NCBI GenBank assembly: GCA_963971535.1
Contig: OZ020592.1
Coordinates: 54,195,150-54,259,149 of the forward strand
DNA length: 64,000 nucleotides
DNA from: Notolepis coatsorum
Lineage: Eukaryota; Chordata; Actinopteri; Aulopiformes; Paralepididae
Direction: 5' to 3'
Position 1 is the first letter of the stretch. Each line of letters opens with the position of its first letter. Positions 21,951 through 32,446 of this stretch are shown here, one piece after another. The position numbers and the translations under genes are program-made. Under the pieces are notes generated by a model. That model was not told where the DNA came from. It was given only the letters and a program-made list of their open reading frames with translations, and did no database searches.

Positions 21951-23350
21951 TGTAGCGGCCTCTCCATGGGTCCGCTTCTAGTTATAGTCGGGGACATGAT
22001 TCCGTACGCGCTCCATCCAAATAATAGTCTCCACACCTTGAGTTCCGTTATCAGATATCACAGATATCCGATTTATTTAGAATATGTATGGGTTACATGG
22101 GAGAGGTGATCAAAGCGATCCTATTTTCCTATAATGGTTAAAAGATAATCTAAAATGTTCTAAAGCGATCAGAAGCGTCCTAAAGCGGTCAGAAAATGAT
22201 ATGCTTTCCCCCGTGGCTACACCCCTCAGCTGATTCGTATCACCCATTTATGATCTCTGCCGCGCTGTGGCTGATCCGCCTGACAGGTGATCCGCCCACA
22301 GTACAACTGTGAGGTTTGGTCCGCTCCCCACCCACTCGCTCCGTTCCTTTAAGGTATTTTGTTAATTAATTGCATTCCCCGCCACACGCTTCTTTCCTGT
22401 AAGATGCCGTGTTGATTGGTGCTCTCCCCACCACACGCTTCTGGAGCAATGATCAATTTCATCCCGCAGCTGTCACAGCTTGTCATTAGCGCCCCGTGGC
22501 TTTATATACCCTGATCTCCCTAATATCGATGTTGGATCGTTTTGAATATTCCCTGCATCTGCCTGTCTTTCCCGTCGCTGTTCCCTGTCTGTTGCTCCCC
22601 AGGACTCTCGTGAAGTATCCCTGTTGGAGAACCTGATTCCCCGTATGAAGCTGCGCCTCGTTTATCTGCCCGCTTTATGCGTTGCGCTCTGGTGAGTTTT
22701 TGGAAACAGTTCTTTTTGGATCACCCGTTTTTTGTGTGTTTGTGAAACACCGAAGAGATCCCGTTTTTGTTATACTGTTCTCACCTATTTTTTGTTGTTG
22801 GATTTACACCTTGGATTACCGTATTGTTTTTTCTCTGGACTCTGCTAACTGTGTGTATCACACCGAAGATCAAGTCACTTGGATATTTGTTTGGAGCAGT
22901 CACCTCTCTGTTTCTGTTGTGCGCTGAGCTAACTGGGATTTCTCTCTCTCCCTCCGTTTCCACCTGGAGTGTATGCTGGGAGGATCTGCAGAGCGGCTCA
23001 GACGTCACAAGCTAATTCCTCACCATCACCTACTGGGAGAATCTGCAGAGCCGCAAACATTCTTCACATGCCAGATTCCCCGTTTGTTCTGTTGCTCAAC
23101 CTAATTCTATCTTGTGACTGAGAATAAATACGCCCTTGCTTTGGCTAACTCTGAAACAACTCTCTCTGTGCCGTTGCGCTTGGGGTCGGTTACAAACCCT
23201 AACAACAACAGAGTCCATTCAATTGGTTACACAGATAATCATAACATTCCCATAAATCATATCCTTCTATTGGAAATAATAATAATAATGATAATAATAA
23301 TACTAATAATAATAATAATCTATAACAAAAACACTCATCTGGCCTTTACA
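21951..23350 (-). repeat. BEL/Pao 5' LTR, split by a solo LTR
   Basis: The LTR pieces are 21951-22307 and 23210-23350, about 498 bp in all. They match the 3' LTR closely apart from an expanded TAA-rich stretch. The plus-strand right end is CTTTACA, followed by the TSD ACTAT. Confidence 0.9.
22308..23204 (+). mobile_element. Solo LTR (TSD ACAAC) inside the BEL 5' LTR
   Basis: This 897-bp sequence begins TGTGAGG and ends CCCTAACA. It is flanked by a perfect 5-bp repeat, ACAAC, at 22303-22307 and 23205-23209. The other BEL LTR shows the empty site with one ACAAC. A TATA-like TTTATATACC near 22501 and an AATAAA at 23123-23128 place its transcription on the plus strand. No internal region is present, so it is a recombination-derived solo LTR. 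The family is probably Ty3/gypsy or ERV, which was not determined. Confidence 0.9.
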
Positions 23351-23396
23351 ACTATGAAGAAACACAACACTAACTCTTGTGTCACATTCTCTCTCT

Positions 23397-23440
23397 CTCA
23401 CACACACACACACACGCGAACACGCACACACACACACACC
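23397..23440 (+). repeat. (CT)n/(CA)n microsatellite
   Basis: Short CT dinucleotides are followed by CA dinucleotides with CG interruptions. Confidence 0.8.
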
Positions 23441-23591
23441 ATAAGATGTGAGATACTGTAGTTGTTGATAGTTCTCCTTGGTTCAGCTGAGAGCAATGTG
23501 CATAATGGTAATTATTACCTATACTATACTGCATGTACAATACCAGCATACACATTCAAAATAAACCTATTCCCTTATTGTCACACATTCA

Positions 23592-23939
23592 GATGATGAC
23601 GACTGTGATATTGCGGCGGTGATGTCAGAGATGATGCGATTCAGTCGGGACCCCCTCCACACTTCTGGATTCAAGGCCATGTCAAAACAGTTTCTGCTGC
23701 TGAAGAGAAACCCTTCCGCATTATCGTCAGCCCTCCACACATTCGGCAAGTCCGGGAGCCTGTCGACGAGGAGGGCTGCAAGGCGTCAAGGCCCGATCAT
23801 TGGCTGTCAGCCAACTGCAGTGGCACGCAGGAAGTTGCCAGCCGGTTCAAGGAGGCGAGTTCAAGCTGGGCGACCTGTGAAGCAACACAACCTGAGCGCG
23901 TCGGTGGCTTTGAACACTAGTGGGGCAAAAAAACATTGA
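23592..23939 (+). pseudogene. Transposase-like C-terminal exon of the Mutator-like element
   Basis: An open reading of about 115 residues starts after an acceptor-like CACACATTCAG and contains FKAMSKQFLLLKRNPSALSS. A basic, Arg-rich stretch with GCQPTAVARRK follows, and it ends NTSGAKKH at a stop at 23939. From memory, fish and cnidarian Mutator-like or SWIM-domain proteins end in similar basic tails with QPTAxxRR and a terminal KKH. An AATAAA lies at 24044-24049. Its position inside a 9-bp-TSD, long-TIR element supports the reading. The catalytic and SWIM exons are missing, so no function is expected. Confidence 0.5.
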
Positions 23940-24469
23940 AGCTCATAGTGTAACGGTCTGTATCAGACAAAGTCTGCCACCGCCCTCTACAACAAACAGC
24001 CATCAGTCGTTAATTTACTTTACAATTTTTCAAGATGTGCTTTAATAAAGTTTTCAATCAATGAATATTTCTTCTCCAGTAAAATCTGTAATACCCAAAC
24101 ACTTCTCAGCTGCCTTAACAACTGCTCTAATCCTACCTGACGTAGTCTTGTGCTTTGCCACACCATTTAGAAAAGTGCAGAATAAAAGTATTGCTTTCCC
24201 CCAAAAATATACAAGATACTTTAATGCCACACATTAATATATTGATGAATGAATGTATCATTTAAAAATCATTCCGGATCCTAAATGAATGTTGTTGTTT
24301 ACATGTTGTGTGCATGTATCCCTTCCCTACTTCCCATGTGGAACACACCTAATAGGATAAATTACATGCTGGTGCTCTAGTGCAACATTGAGTGGCTGAA
24401 TGTTATCTATAGCACATTTAAGTCCAAACCTAAGAAAACTCTCCCTTTCAGTGTCTCTTTTGACATGAT

Positions 24470-24600
24470 TCTTGTACCGGATCTCCTCTCTGGTAAACAA
24501 GAATACCCTGAAGACTCTGGCAGGTGCACTCATTCAAGGGTACTATGACTATGCTTGCACCTCATGGTACCAAAGCACCTCAAAGGCGCTAAAAACAAAA
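24470..24600 (+). mobile_element. Short LINE fragment, same family as 57228-64000
   Basis: The translation VNKNTLKTLAGALIQGYYDY closely matches the RT C-terminal region of the LINE at 60598-61338 (minus). The fragment then continues through CTSWYQSTSKALK. It retains the sequence across the site where the other copy carries a 2.4-kb insertion. Confidence 0.8.
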
Positions 24601-24790
24601 TACTCCTATACTTCCTGAGTAACTTGCCCAACACTGCTTAATGGTTGTTTAAATATTTTACATGGGGCACGTATAATCCACAGGGCACATTTACACACAC
24701 TGTGACATAATATGAGAGTCCACATTCCAGTTCTACTTTTGTTTTGATGTGAAAAGGGCTGCTGCACTTAGCACTGACTGAGAAAGTAAA
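24601..24790 (-). repeat. Inverted copy of the left-arm block
   Basis: It is complementary to 13394-13548 plus 14453-14490 of the left arm. It contains the single TTAA empty site at 24638-24641. Confidence 0.85.
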
Positions 24791-24955
24791 CATTCCAGTT
24801 CAATAATTTATACCGGAAGATATAGCGTGTAATTTGGCCCCAGTCAGGCCACTTTTTAAGAGGGGGGTCTGGGGGTCCCCCACCAGGATTTATTTTGTTA
24901 CAAAGACTTAATTTCCTGCATTCGTTAATTTACTTTACAATTTTTAGAGGTTTAG

Positions 24956-25147
24956 AGGTTGAGTACTTTATTATCTAAAGATGGTAAGTTAGAGTGTTGT
25001 GTTCATTCATAGTTAAAGACAGTAGAGGTTGAGTACTTTATTATCTAAAGATGTTGAGTTAGAGTGTTGTGTTCATTCATACTGTAGTTAGACATTAGAG
25101 GTTGAGTAAATATCTAAAGATAAGTTAGATGTCAATGTTTTGGTTTG
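24956..25147 (-). repeat. About 65-bp tandem array, three units, right arm
   Basis: This is the inverted counterpart of 14562-14902. Its unit number differs from the left arm, which indicates expansion or contraction after the arms formed. Confidence 0.9.
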
Positions 25148-25548
25148 ATTGTTTGTACTAGTAACGTTAATGCTAGTAGAATAGACACAACGTGAGGTAA
25201 TCACCATCCATTTTAAACCGGTTATTACCTAATGCTAACGTTAGCAGATAGACACGAGACTGGTAACGTTACAGCTTGGCGTTAGCCTAATGCTAACGTT
25301 AACGTTAGCAGATACACACGAGAGCCTAGGTAACGTTAAAGCTTGTAGAATAGACACAATGAGAGGTAACGTTAGCGTTAGCAGAATAGACACAACGAGA
25401 GTCTTGTTAATGTTGTTATTGATTGATTGATGAGTCTGCATTTAATACAGAGGTGCTTCACAGCTATGCGTTTCCAATATTATTAATACGGAAACAGCTG
25501 TTCTGCGAGGAAGTCACGGAAAGAGCTGTAGAGCGTCGGATAACTGGC

Positions 25549-25653
25549 GGCGATAAGGGGGCGTAATAGCGTAGGGTCACGTGGGGTCAGTGGCCAATCA
25601 GAGCGCAAAACTCGAAAGCGGAAACAAACTTTTGTTGTCGAAAGTATTCACGC
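25549..25653 (-). repeat. Right terminal inverted repeat
   Basis: This is the inverted copy of 12983-13088, ending GTATTCACGC, followed by the 9-bp TSD. It contains the same CACGTG and CCAAT-type boxes. Confidence 0.85.
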
Positions 25654-25801
25654 TGCCGGGACCTCTCCGTGGATCTTCTCACATAAAAAAAAGGGGAATT
25701 CCTTCCTATGTGTGTGTGTTTGTGTAAGGCACCTACTCTAATTAATGGGTTTTGGATGGGATTGCAAGGCACAGGAGTAGCCTGTACCCACGCAGTGCTA
25801 T

Positions 25802-26507
25802 TGTTGCACCCCCTGCATAGGGGAGAGTGAAAAACCACACAAACACATGCTGTTGCTCTCATTTGTGTAATGAATTGAAACAATACAAACAATATCAAGA
25901 TCAAACAACACATTCTGAATTGAAACTATAATATATAACACATATAATATATCTTCAAACAATACCAGTATCAAGATCAAACAAATACAAAACATCTCCC
26001 TTCAACCAATCTCATTGAAAGGACCATCCCTATCCACAAGCTTAATTGACAAGAGAACAAGCATAATTGACAAGAGGCTGTGTTGCTGTATACCGTTCTA
26101 ATTTACGTGCTTCTCTGTATACAAAACATGCTAATACAATTCTCACACAGGAACAATATGAAACAATAATACATTCTTACCTGCATAGGGGAGAGTGAAA
26201 AACCACACAAACACATGCTGTTGCTCTCATTTGTGTAATGAATGAGAAGCAGGTGTGCATTCCCCCACTAAGTAGTTTCTTGCAAGGCAAGTATAATCAC
26301 GCACCTATTCATGGATCACTTCTCAGACCCAAGCAACAGAAAACAGCATAAATGTAAACAAAAATTATTATTTGAAAATAATAATATACTTCTTATACAT
26401 TAAATAACAATAGAAAACTACTTATATATACACAAATCACCCGAAAATAATAATATACTAATAATAAACGATACTTAATAATAATATACTTTCATGAGTA
26501 CTAAACA
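25802..26507 (-). repeat. gypsy-2 3' LTR
   Basis: This 706-bp LTR contains an internal direct repeat of about 60 bp (starting CTGCATAGGGGAGAG) at about 25815 and 26182. It is AT-rich at the right end. Confidence 0.9.
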
Positions 26508-27149
26508 CTCCCCTTCAAAAATAGATGTCGTCCCGACATAAGCAATTAGCTTATTCTAATAACTACAGAAACATTTGTATTTCTCAGCTAATTCTGTATT
26601 TTCATAAACACCATTTCAACATTTCAACAATCCACATAGTATCTTCTTTTGTAGTGTAACCACATAAGTGTACTGTATCATGCTTATCTCCAAGAGTCCA
26701 TGACTGGGTATGTTTGTATGGGTGTACCTTCCGCTTGGAATACAGTAGTCCATGGGTGTGTGCATAGGTCAGCTCAACAAAGAGTCCATGATGTGTGTAT
26801 GTTGGTGCTGGAAGCAGTTCTTGTGTGGTTGTGTGTGTGATATATACTCAAATCAACAAAGAGACCATGAATATGTGTGTGTGTCAGACCATGGGTGCTT
26901 TCTATGCCTTACTCATGTAGAAACACAGGCTGATGGTTGAAGTACTGCACAGGGGTGTTGAAGTCAGAGGTTCTAGGTAGGATTGTTATTAACTGTCTAT
27001 CTGCATATATAACTGTTTCCACTAGAGGGCGCTCTAGGCGGAGCCACTCAAGACACCACCTCCTACTCGACCTCTTTCCCCCCAGCCTCTCAGTGAGAGG
27101 AGAACTATAGAACTGCTGCTCTGCCATGTGAATAAATAAACCACGCCAG
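26508..27149 (-). other. gypsy-2 3' untranslated region
   Basis: The stretch between the end of the pol reading frame and the 3' LTR has no supported coding. A purine tract adjoins the LTR at 26508-26520. Confidence 0.6.
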
Positions 27150-28235
27150 TTAAAGGCTAAAGATAGATACCATGCCTCTTGACCACATTATTGTCGCCCT
27201 ATAGCCGGATTCTGTCAACAAGGGGTCATCCTTCTGAATCCTATAAGGCATTGAAGGGTACCAGTACATTGGACTGGCTGGGACACCTGTGCTGCAGCAG
27301 GCTGGATTACCAAGTTCCTTGTAGGTGAAGACTTTTGGTGCTTGCCGCTCTCTCCTTGGTCTCTCATATGTTACCGTGTGTTCACTCGGGGCAGGTGACA
27401 AAGGTGGGGGTATGTTGTCCTCTCGAGGGACGGCGACAGTTTCCACTTCATCTGGTGGAACAACTTGTATATCCAACAAATCAGTTTCATTATAGTTTTC
27501 ATTGAGCTGTGACACTACTTCCTGGTTGTCCAGTTGCTTATCACATACCTGACCTGGTTCAAGGTTTAAATGACCTACATCCTCCATGTCAGTGTTACCC
27601 CTGTTCCCACATGTCTGAGGCTGTGTTTGTGAATGCAAGTAATACCAGTCATCCTCATCATCACTATCAGTCTCTGTTTGTGTGATGTCTCTCTGTTCTT
27701 CAGCTGTCTGTGTCATGTTTCTGTTCTGTGGCTTGGCGATGTTGAGTGGAATCTCAAGTGGTAGGTGGTCACAGGGAAGCAAGAGATTACGATGTAGGAT
27801 TCTGCTATTTCTCCCTTTTCCATTTTCAGACACTACTTCATAAATTGGGGTATCTTTATTTAACTGGCGGACAACTTTATGGATGTATTCCTCCCAGTGA
27901 CTACAGAGTTTTCCTGTCCCACCCCTGGGGGTCATGTTTCTAACCAGGACACGGTCACCTTCTTCCAGCACAGAGCTCTTGATTTTTTTATCATGGTTTC
28001 TTTTGCCTCTATCAGCAGACTTCTTTGTGTTCTTCCTTGTTATCTCATAAGCCTCCTGCATTCCACGTTTCCATTTTCTCATATACTCACGGTGATCAGG
28101 GGTGCCAGTTTCTGGTCGCAGATGGAAAAGCAGGTCAATAGGAAGTCTTGGTGCCCTTCCGAACAGGAGGTAGAATGGGGAGAATCCAGTGACCTCGCTT
28201 CTGGTGCTGTTGTATGAAAAGATGAGTTTATTCAA
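27150..28235 (-). pseudogene. gypsy-2 integrase C-terminal region
   Basis: The 361-residue frame starts in the integrase core tail ([20 protein letters not shown], then LLFGRAPRLPIDLLF). It continues through GDRVLVRNMTPRGGTGKL and SRILHRNLLLPC into a long acidic, Pro-rich tail. This order matches vertebrate gypsy elements without a chromodomain. It overlaps the upstream integrase frame by eight bases in another phase, which shows a single frameshift near 28230. The C-terminal tail is probably close to complete. Confidence 0.85.
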
Positions 28236-28977
28236 TGAATCTTTCCAGTTCGACTTCTGTTTTTCTGAGTGTTTTGAGCATTTGAAGGAGTGTCCGATTG
28301 AAGCGTTCTACTTGACCATTACCTTCTGGGTGGTATGGTGTTGTCCGTGAGCCTGCCACACCAGAGTGCTGTTTCAGTTGGGCAAATAACTGATTTTCAA
28401 ACTCGCCGCCCTGGTCGTGGTGTATGCGCCTGGGAAATCCAAACTTCAAGGCATAGTCATTAAATATCTTGTCAGCTACTGTCTTGCCCGATTTTGAGGT
28501 GGTGGCATAGGCCTGGGCGAATCGGGTGAAATGGTCGATGATAACCAATATGTACTCGTAACCGCCTGTACATCTGTCCAGATGTAAAAAGTCAATAGAT
28601 ACTAACTCGAGTGGCTGGGTTGTGATGATACTGTGCAGGGGTGCTCGGGTCTCTCTGTTTGGCTTCTTTTGTTTCAAGCAGGAGCAGCTTGAGGCGACAT
28701 AATGTTCAATCTCCTTTTGCATTTGTGGCCAAAAGAATCTGTCCCTTATTAGTGATGTGGTTCTATCTACACCTTGATACCCCATATCATCATGAAGCTC
28801 TTTCAGAACGGTCTTCTTATATTTCTGGGGTAGGACTAACTGTTCTCTTACAGCTGTCTTCCTACGCAAGATACCATCATCATCTAAACTGAGTCTCTCC
28901 CACTCACGTAAGAGTTGCTTACTCTCTGCACTCAATGACTTTAGTTGTTGACTTCCAGGCTTGTTATTCAACTGCAT
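28228..28977 (-). pseudogene. gypsy-2 integrase finger and catalytic core
   Basis: The 249-residue frame has the HHCC finger ([20 protein letters not shown], then CSCLKQKK) near residues 61-104. A DDE core follows with VSIDFLHLD near 125-133, [14 protein letters not shown] near 185-198 and the Glu-containing [14 protein letters not shown] near 217-230. All three acidic residues are visible. Upstream coding continues to about 29070, where a LINE interrupts it. Confidence 0.9.
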
Positions 28978-29081
28978 ATATTCAATGACTGGACCAATAC
29001 AGTTATCTTCTATCTGGGCTTGACAGATCTCTGTAAGTGAAAGGGGCTTATGCTCCGATTTGGCTCTGCTCTCTGTGCATT

Positions 29082-30197
29082 GATTGATTGATTTTTATTG
29101 ATGGATTAAAAACATGCAACACAGATCCAAAGGATAACATGAGAAAGAGTAACACCCTTATTTCCGTCATGGTCCCAGGGCTGTTAGGCCACAACAAAAC
29201 ACGACAATAACACAAAACACATACATTTAAAACATTATAAGACTAACCTATCGCTAAAATTGTGTACCCCACAATAACTAAAAACTGATTGAACTATAGG
29301 GGGCTATTCCTCTATTCTGTCCATGAGCCACTTCCTGACGCTTCTCTTGAAGCTGTGGAGGCTCAAGCTCTGCTTGATGGGGATAGGCAGCTTGTTCCAA
29401 TCCTGGGCTCCAGAGAAAGTAAGGGAGCACTGGCCCAGTTTGGATCGGAAAGAAGCAGGCTTCAGGTTTGCTATGCTTGCTCTAGTTCTGTGGTTGTGGG
29501 ATTCGTTGACCGGGGTGAAGTAGTTCTGGAGGTATCTAGGGGATCTTTGGTTTATAATATTGTGCACTATGTTCAGTCTGAGCTGGGTAACTCTGGCCTC
29601 CACAGGAAGCCAGTTTAGCTCCTGAAAGTGACTCCTCCCTATGTGGGTGCGAGGGCCAAGACCCATTACCACCCTTACCAGCTTATTTTGGGAAACCTGA
29701 AGCTTCTTTTTTATGGTCACTGTCAGGCCCTCGAACCACGAGTACTAGGCTATTTGCTAGTAGCCTGAGGCTATCTCTGCCAAGGAGGTTGGCTTTCCTA
29801 GCTAGGTACCTGGTGCAGGCGTTGACTTTGCCCAGTACTTGGGAGGCCATAGCCTCCCTGTCTAGGTTCCCGTCTATCATACAGCCTAGATACTTCGCTT
29901 TTTTTTGCTGTTTTAGGGTTACAGCTCCTAACTGGATGTTAAACTCCCGTGCTTTCCTGAGCTTGGGCTTGGAGCCTAATAGTACTGCCTCTGTCTTACC
30001 TAGGTGAAGAGAAAGCCTGTTGTCCGAAAGCCACCTGCTGACCCCTGCAAGTTCTTCACCTAGCATCTGTTTTAGTGTGTTCTGATCCTTGCGTGAGACT
30101 AGCAGCATTGAGCTGATAAAGACATGGACCACACTGTGCTGGGACTAGAGGCCTCAAGAGACTGTACTGTGGCTTGTACTGAGTAAGATGACAGTTC
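29082..30197 (-). mobile_element. CR1/L2-group LINE fragment between gypsy-2 RNase H and integrase
   Basis: The minus-strand LINE reading has RT blocks LSLHLGKTEAVLLGSK and AKYLGCMIDGNL, then the C-terminal QDWNKLPIPIKQSL and a stop at 29304. A 3' UTR of about 220 bp follows, ending in an (ATTG)n-type tail at 29079-29092. An 11-bp direct repeat, CTCTGTGCATT, at 29071-29081 and 30198-30208 may be its target-site duplication. About 70 bp at its 5' side could equally be gypsy-2 coding. Confidence 0.75.
29304..30132 (-). pseudogene. LINE RT C-terminal coding, two frames
   Basis: Frames 29683-30132 and 29304-29720 together cover the RT palm end to the protein C-terminus, with a frameshift near 29720. 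The catalytic ADD is degraded (FISSMLLVS in place of FADDSALLVS, judging by the related LINE in this window). The product is not functional. Confidence 0.75.
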
Positions 30198-30872
30198 CTC
30201 TGTGCATTCTTTTATCAGGGTTTCAATGTACACAGGCATTCTGGAAAGGCTGTCAGCGTCACTGTTCTCTCTACCTGGTCGATATTTGATGGTCGGGTGG
30301 AAATCTGCTAGTTCAGCCACCCACCGGCTTCCAGTAGCATTGAGCTTGGCTGAAGACGGCACATAAGTGAGCGGATTGTCTGTGTATACAGTGCATGATG
30401 AGCTAATTAAATAGTCACAAAATGTATCACAAACAGCCCATTTAAGGGCCAGGAACTCAAGTTTCCCGGAATGATAATGGTAATTCTTCTCAGCCTCACT
30501 AAGCGTACGGGAGGCGTAGGCTATCACTTGCATCTTTCCTTCCTGTTCCTGATAAAAAATGGCACCAAGGCCCTGATTGGAGGCATCCGTGTGTAAAATT
30601 AAGGATCTACTGAAGTCTGGGAATGCAAGGATTGGTGGCTTTACAAGATGATCTAAGAGTTCCTCCAGCAGCTGTTGATGTCTATCAGTCCATGTGATTG
30701 GCTGGTTGGAGGGAACCCCTTTATGTGTTCCCTTCCATGCCTTTGCACTGCGACTCACACGCTCTTGTGTATCTGGGGAAGCTCTCATAAGGTGATAGAG
30801 GGGCCCAGCGATACGGGAAAAGTCTCTGATGTAGCTTCTATAATAGCTCAGGAGACCCATTATAGATCTCAA
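30198..30872 (-). pseudogene. gypsy-2 RT connection and RNase H
   Basis: The frame begins at the RT thumb (SIMGLLSYYRSYIRDFSRIA). It includes RNase H motifs LILHTDASNQGLGAIF, KLEFLALKWAV and VYTDNPLTY, then the linker RPGRENSDADSLSRMP. RNase H removes the RNA strand during cDNA synthesis. It is separated from the RT frame by a one-step frameshift at about 30872-30885 (a run of KEKEK). The open frame continues to 30099, into or beside the LINE. Confidence 0.85.
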
Positions 30873-30877
30873 CTCTC

Positions 30878-31446
30878 CTACAGTTTCTCCTTCTCCTTCA
30901 AGGCTCTTACAGAAATGGTGTCAGCAGGGTCCATCTGATTACCCTCTGCAGACCCAATCCGCCCCAGATAGCGAACTTCACGCCTGAATATCTCACACTT
31001 ACTGGGCTTTAGCTTAATGCCATGCTGTCTGAGTCGCTGTAGCACCATTCTGACATCCTCAACATGATTTGTGAATGACTTACTGTACACTAATGTGTCG
31101 TCGAGATATGGGATACAAATTTCATCTCTCAGACCTTCCAAACATTTCTCCATGCATCGCTGGAAGGCAGCTGGTGCATTCATTAATCCAAAGGGGATTC
31201 TAATCCACTTATACAACCCCCAGGGGGTCACAAAAGCGGTCAGCGGCCTGCTCTCCTCAGCCATGAAGCCTTGGTGGTAGACTTTCCCTTGGTCTAAAAG
31301 TGAAAACCAAGAGTTGCCTCCCAGACCATCCATGATGTCATGGACACGGGGAATCGGCTGGCGGTCAGGAGCGGTCTTTCGGTTCAGCTCCCTGTAGTCA
31401 ATACACAGGCGTAAACGTCCATCTTTTTTCCGGACACAGACTACGG
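30878..31446 (-). pseudogene. gypsy-2 reverse transcriptase core, N-terminally cut
   Basis: Gypsy RT coding begins abruptly at [19 protein letters not shown]. It includes [28 protein letters not shown] and the catalytic [12 protein letters not shown]. The open frame extends upstream to 31546, but those residues come from the inverted-repeat unit and are not gypsy. Protease and RT fingers are missing. The DQGKVYHQ block has Gln-Gly where most elements have Leu-x-Ser, which may be decay. Confidence 0.85.
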
Positions 31447-31601
31447 GTCGACGAAACATTACTTCGGACCAGGCCCGGCGATACGGGAAGCACAGGGTCA
31501 CCAGTCCCCACCAGTCCCTCAGGGTACCAGAACAGCAGATCTGCATCCCCGGCGGACAACGGGTTCAACTGATCCGGACCAGCGTGACCAGAACCAGTCC
31601 C

Positions 31602-32446
31602 GAGCCGATGATACTCAACTCTTCCTCTCCTTCCTTCCCTCAGATATCCACGTCTCTGAGCGGATCTCGGCCTGTCTGTCCGACATCTCCGCCTGGATGA
31701 CGACCAACCACCTCAAACTGAACCTAAGCAAAACAGAATTGCTCCACCTGCCGGCCAAATCCTCCCCCCTGACCGACCTCTCCATCACAGTCGAGAATGC
31801 AGCTGTGACCGCGTCCCCGACCGCCAAGAACCTTGGTGTTGTCCTTGACAACCAGTTGAACTTCTCTGCTCACATCGCAGCGACAACCAGAACCTGCAGA
31901 TTCCTCCTGAGCAACGTCAGAAGGATACGCCCCTTCCTGACAAAAGAAGCCACCCAACTCCTCGTCCAATCAACAGTCATCTCCCGCCTCGACTACTGCA
32001 ACGCACTGCTAGCTGGCCTCCCGGCCACTGCCACCAAGCCTCTTCAACTCATTCAAAACGCAGCGGCCCGCCTGATATCAAACCTACCGAAGTCGGCCCA
32101 TGTCACCCCACTTCTTAGGGACCTGCACTGGCTCCCCATTGCTGCACGTATCCGCTTCAAGGCCCTCGACCTAGCATACCGTGCAGCAAAGGGAACCGCT
32201 CCCGCCTACCTCCGGTCAATGGTCTCTAACTACACACCCTCAAGACCCCTACGCTCTGCATCTTCTGGCCGCCTCAGACCTACTCCTATCCAAGCTCCCG
32301 GAGGGTCATCAAAGAGAAGCCGCCTATTCTCAGTCCTTGCCCCACAATGGTGGAATGAACTACCCATCCCAGTTAGGACAGCCGAATCCCGTCCAATCTT
32401 TCGCCGTCGACTAAAGACTCACTTCTTCAACCACTATCTGAAATGA
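31602..32446 (+). pseudogene. L2 RT C-terminal coding
   Basis: The intact C-terminal reading has WMTTNHLKLNLSKTELL, NLGVVLDNQLNF, SRLDYCNALLAGLP, LHWLPIAARIRFK and a terminal THFFNHYLK. It lacks the endonuclease and most of the RT, as usual for truncated copies. The open frame is unbroken, which suggests a young insertion. Confidence 0.85.

Larger units (their letters stand above)
14903..23350 (-). mobile_element. BEL/Pao LTR retrotransposon
   Basis: This leftward-reading element has LTRs at 14903-15345 and 21951-23350, the latter containing a foreign solo LTR. A perfect 5-bp TSD, ACTAT, lies at 14898-14902 and 23351-23355. It interrupts the tandem array in the left arm of the Mutator-like element. 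The internal order on the minus strand is gag with coiled coil and polyglutamine, zinc knuckles, RT/RNase H, integrase, and a DUF5641-type C-terminus. The protease appears deleted and several frames are shifted, so this copy is defective. Large-scale structure is otherwise intact. Confidence 0.95.
12983..25653 (+). mobile_element. Mutator-like DNA transposon with nested retroelements
   Basis: Terminal inverted repeats of about 105 bp start with GCGTGAATACTTTCGACAAC at 12983 and end with its complement at 25653. They are flanked by a perfect 9-bp duplication, TGCCGGGAC, at 12974-12982 and 25654-25662. Long TIRs with a G-to-C terminus and a 9-bp TSD are the signature of Mutator-like elements. 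Homology between the arms continues discontinuously inward (inverted blocks near 13320, 13395-13548 and 14562-14902). Removing the nested BEL element and the TTAA insertion leaves about 3.3 kb. One transposase-like exon remains, and no full transposase is present. Confidence 0.8.

Noticed and set aside
31447-31546. N-terminal extension of the gypsy-2 RT frame
   Set aside because: It is encoded by the inverted-repeat unit, and the same residues appear on the opposite arm near 39809. It is a chance fusion.
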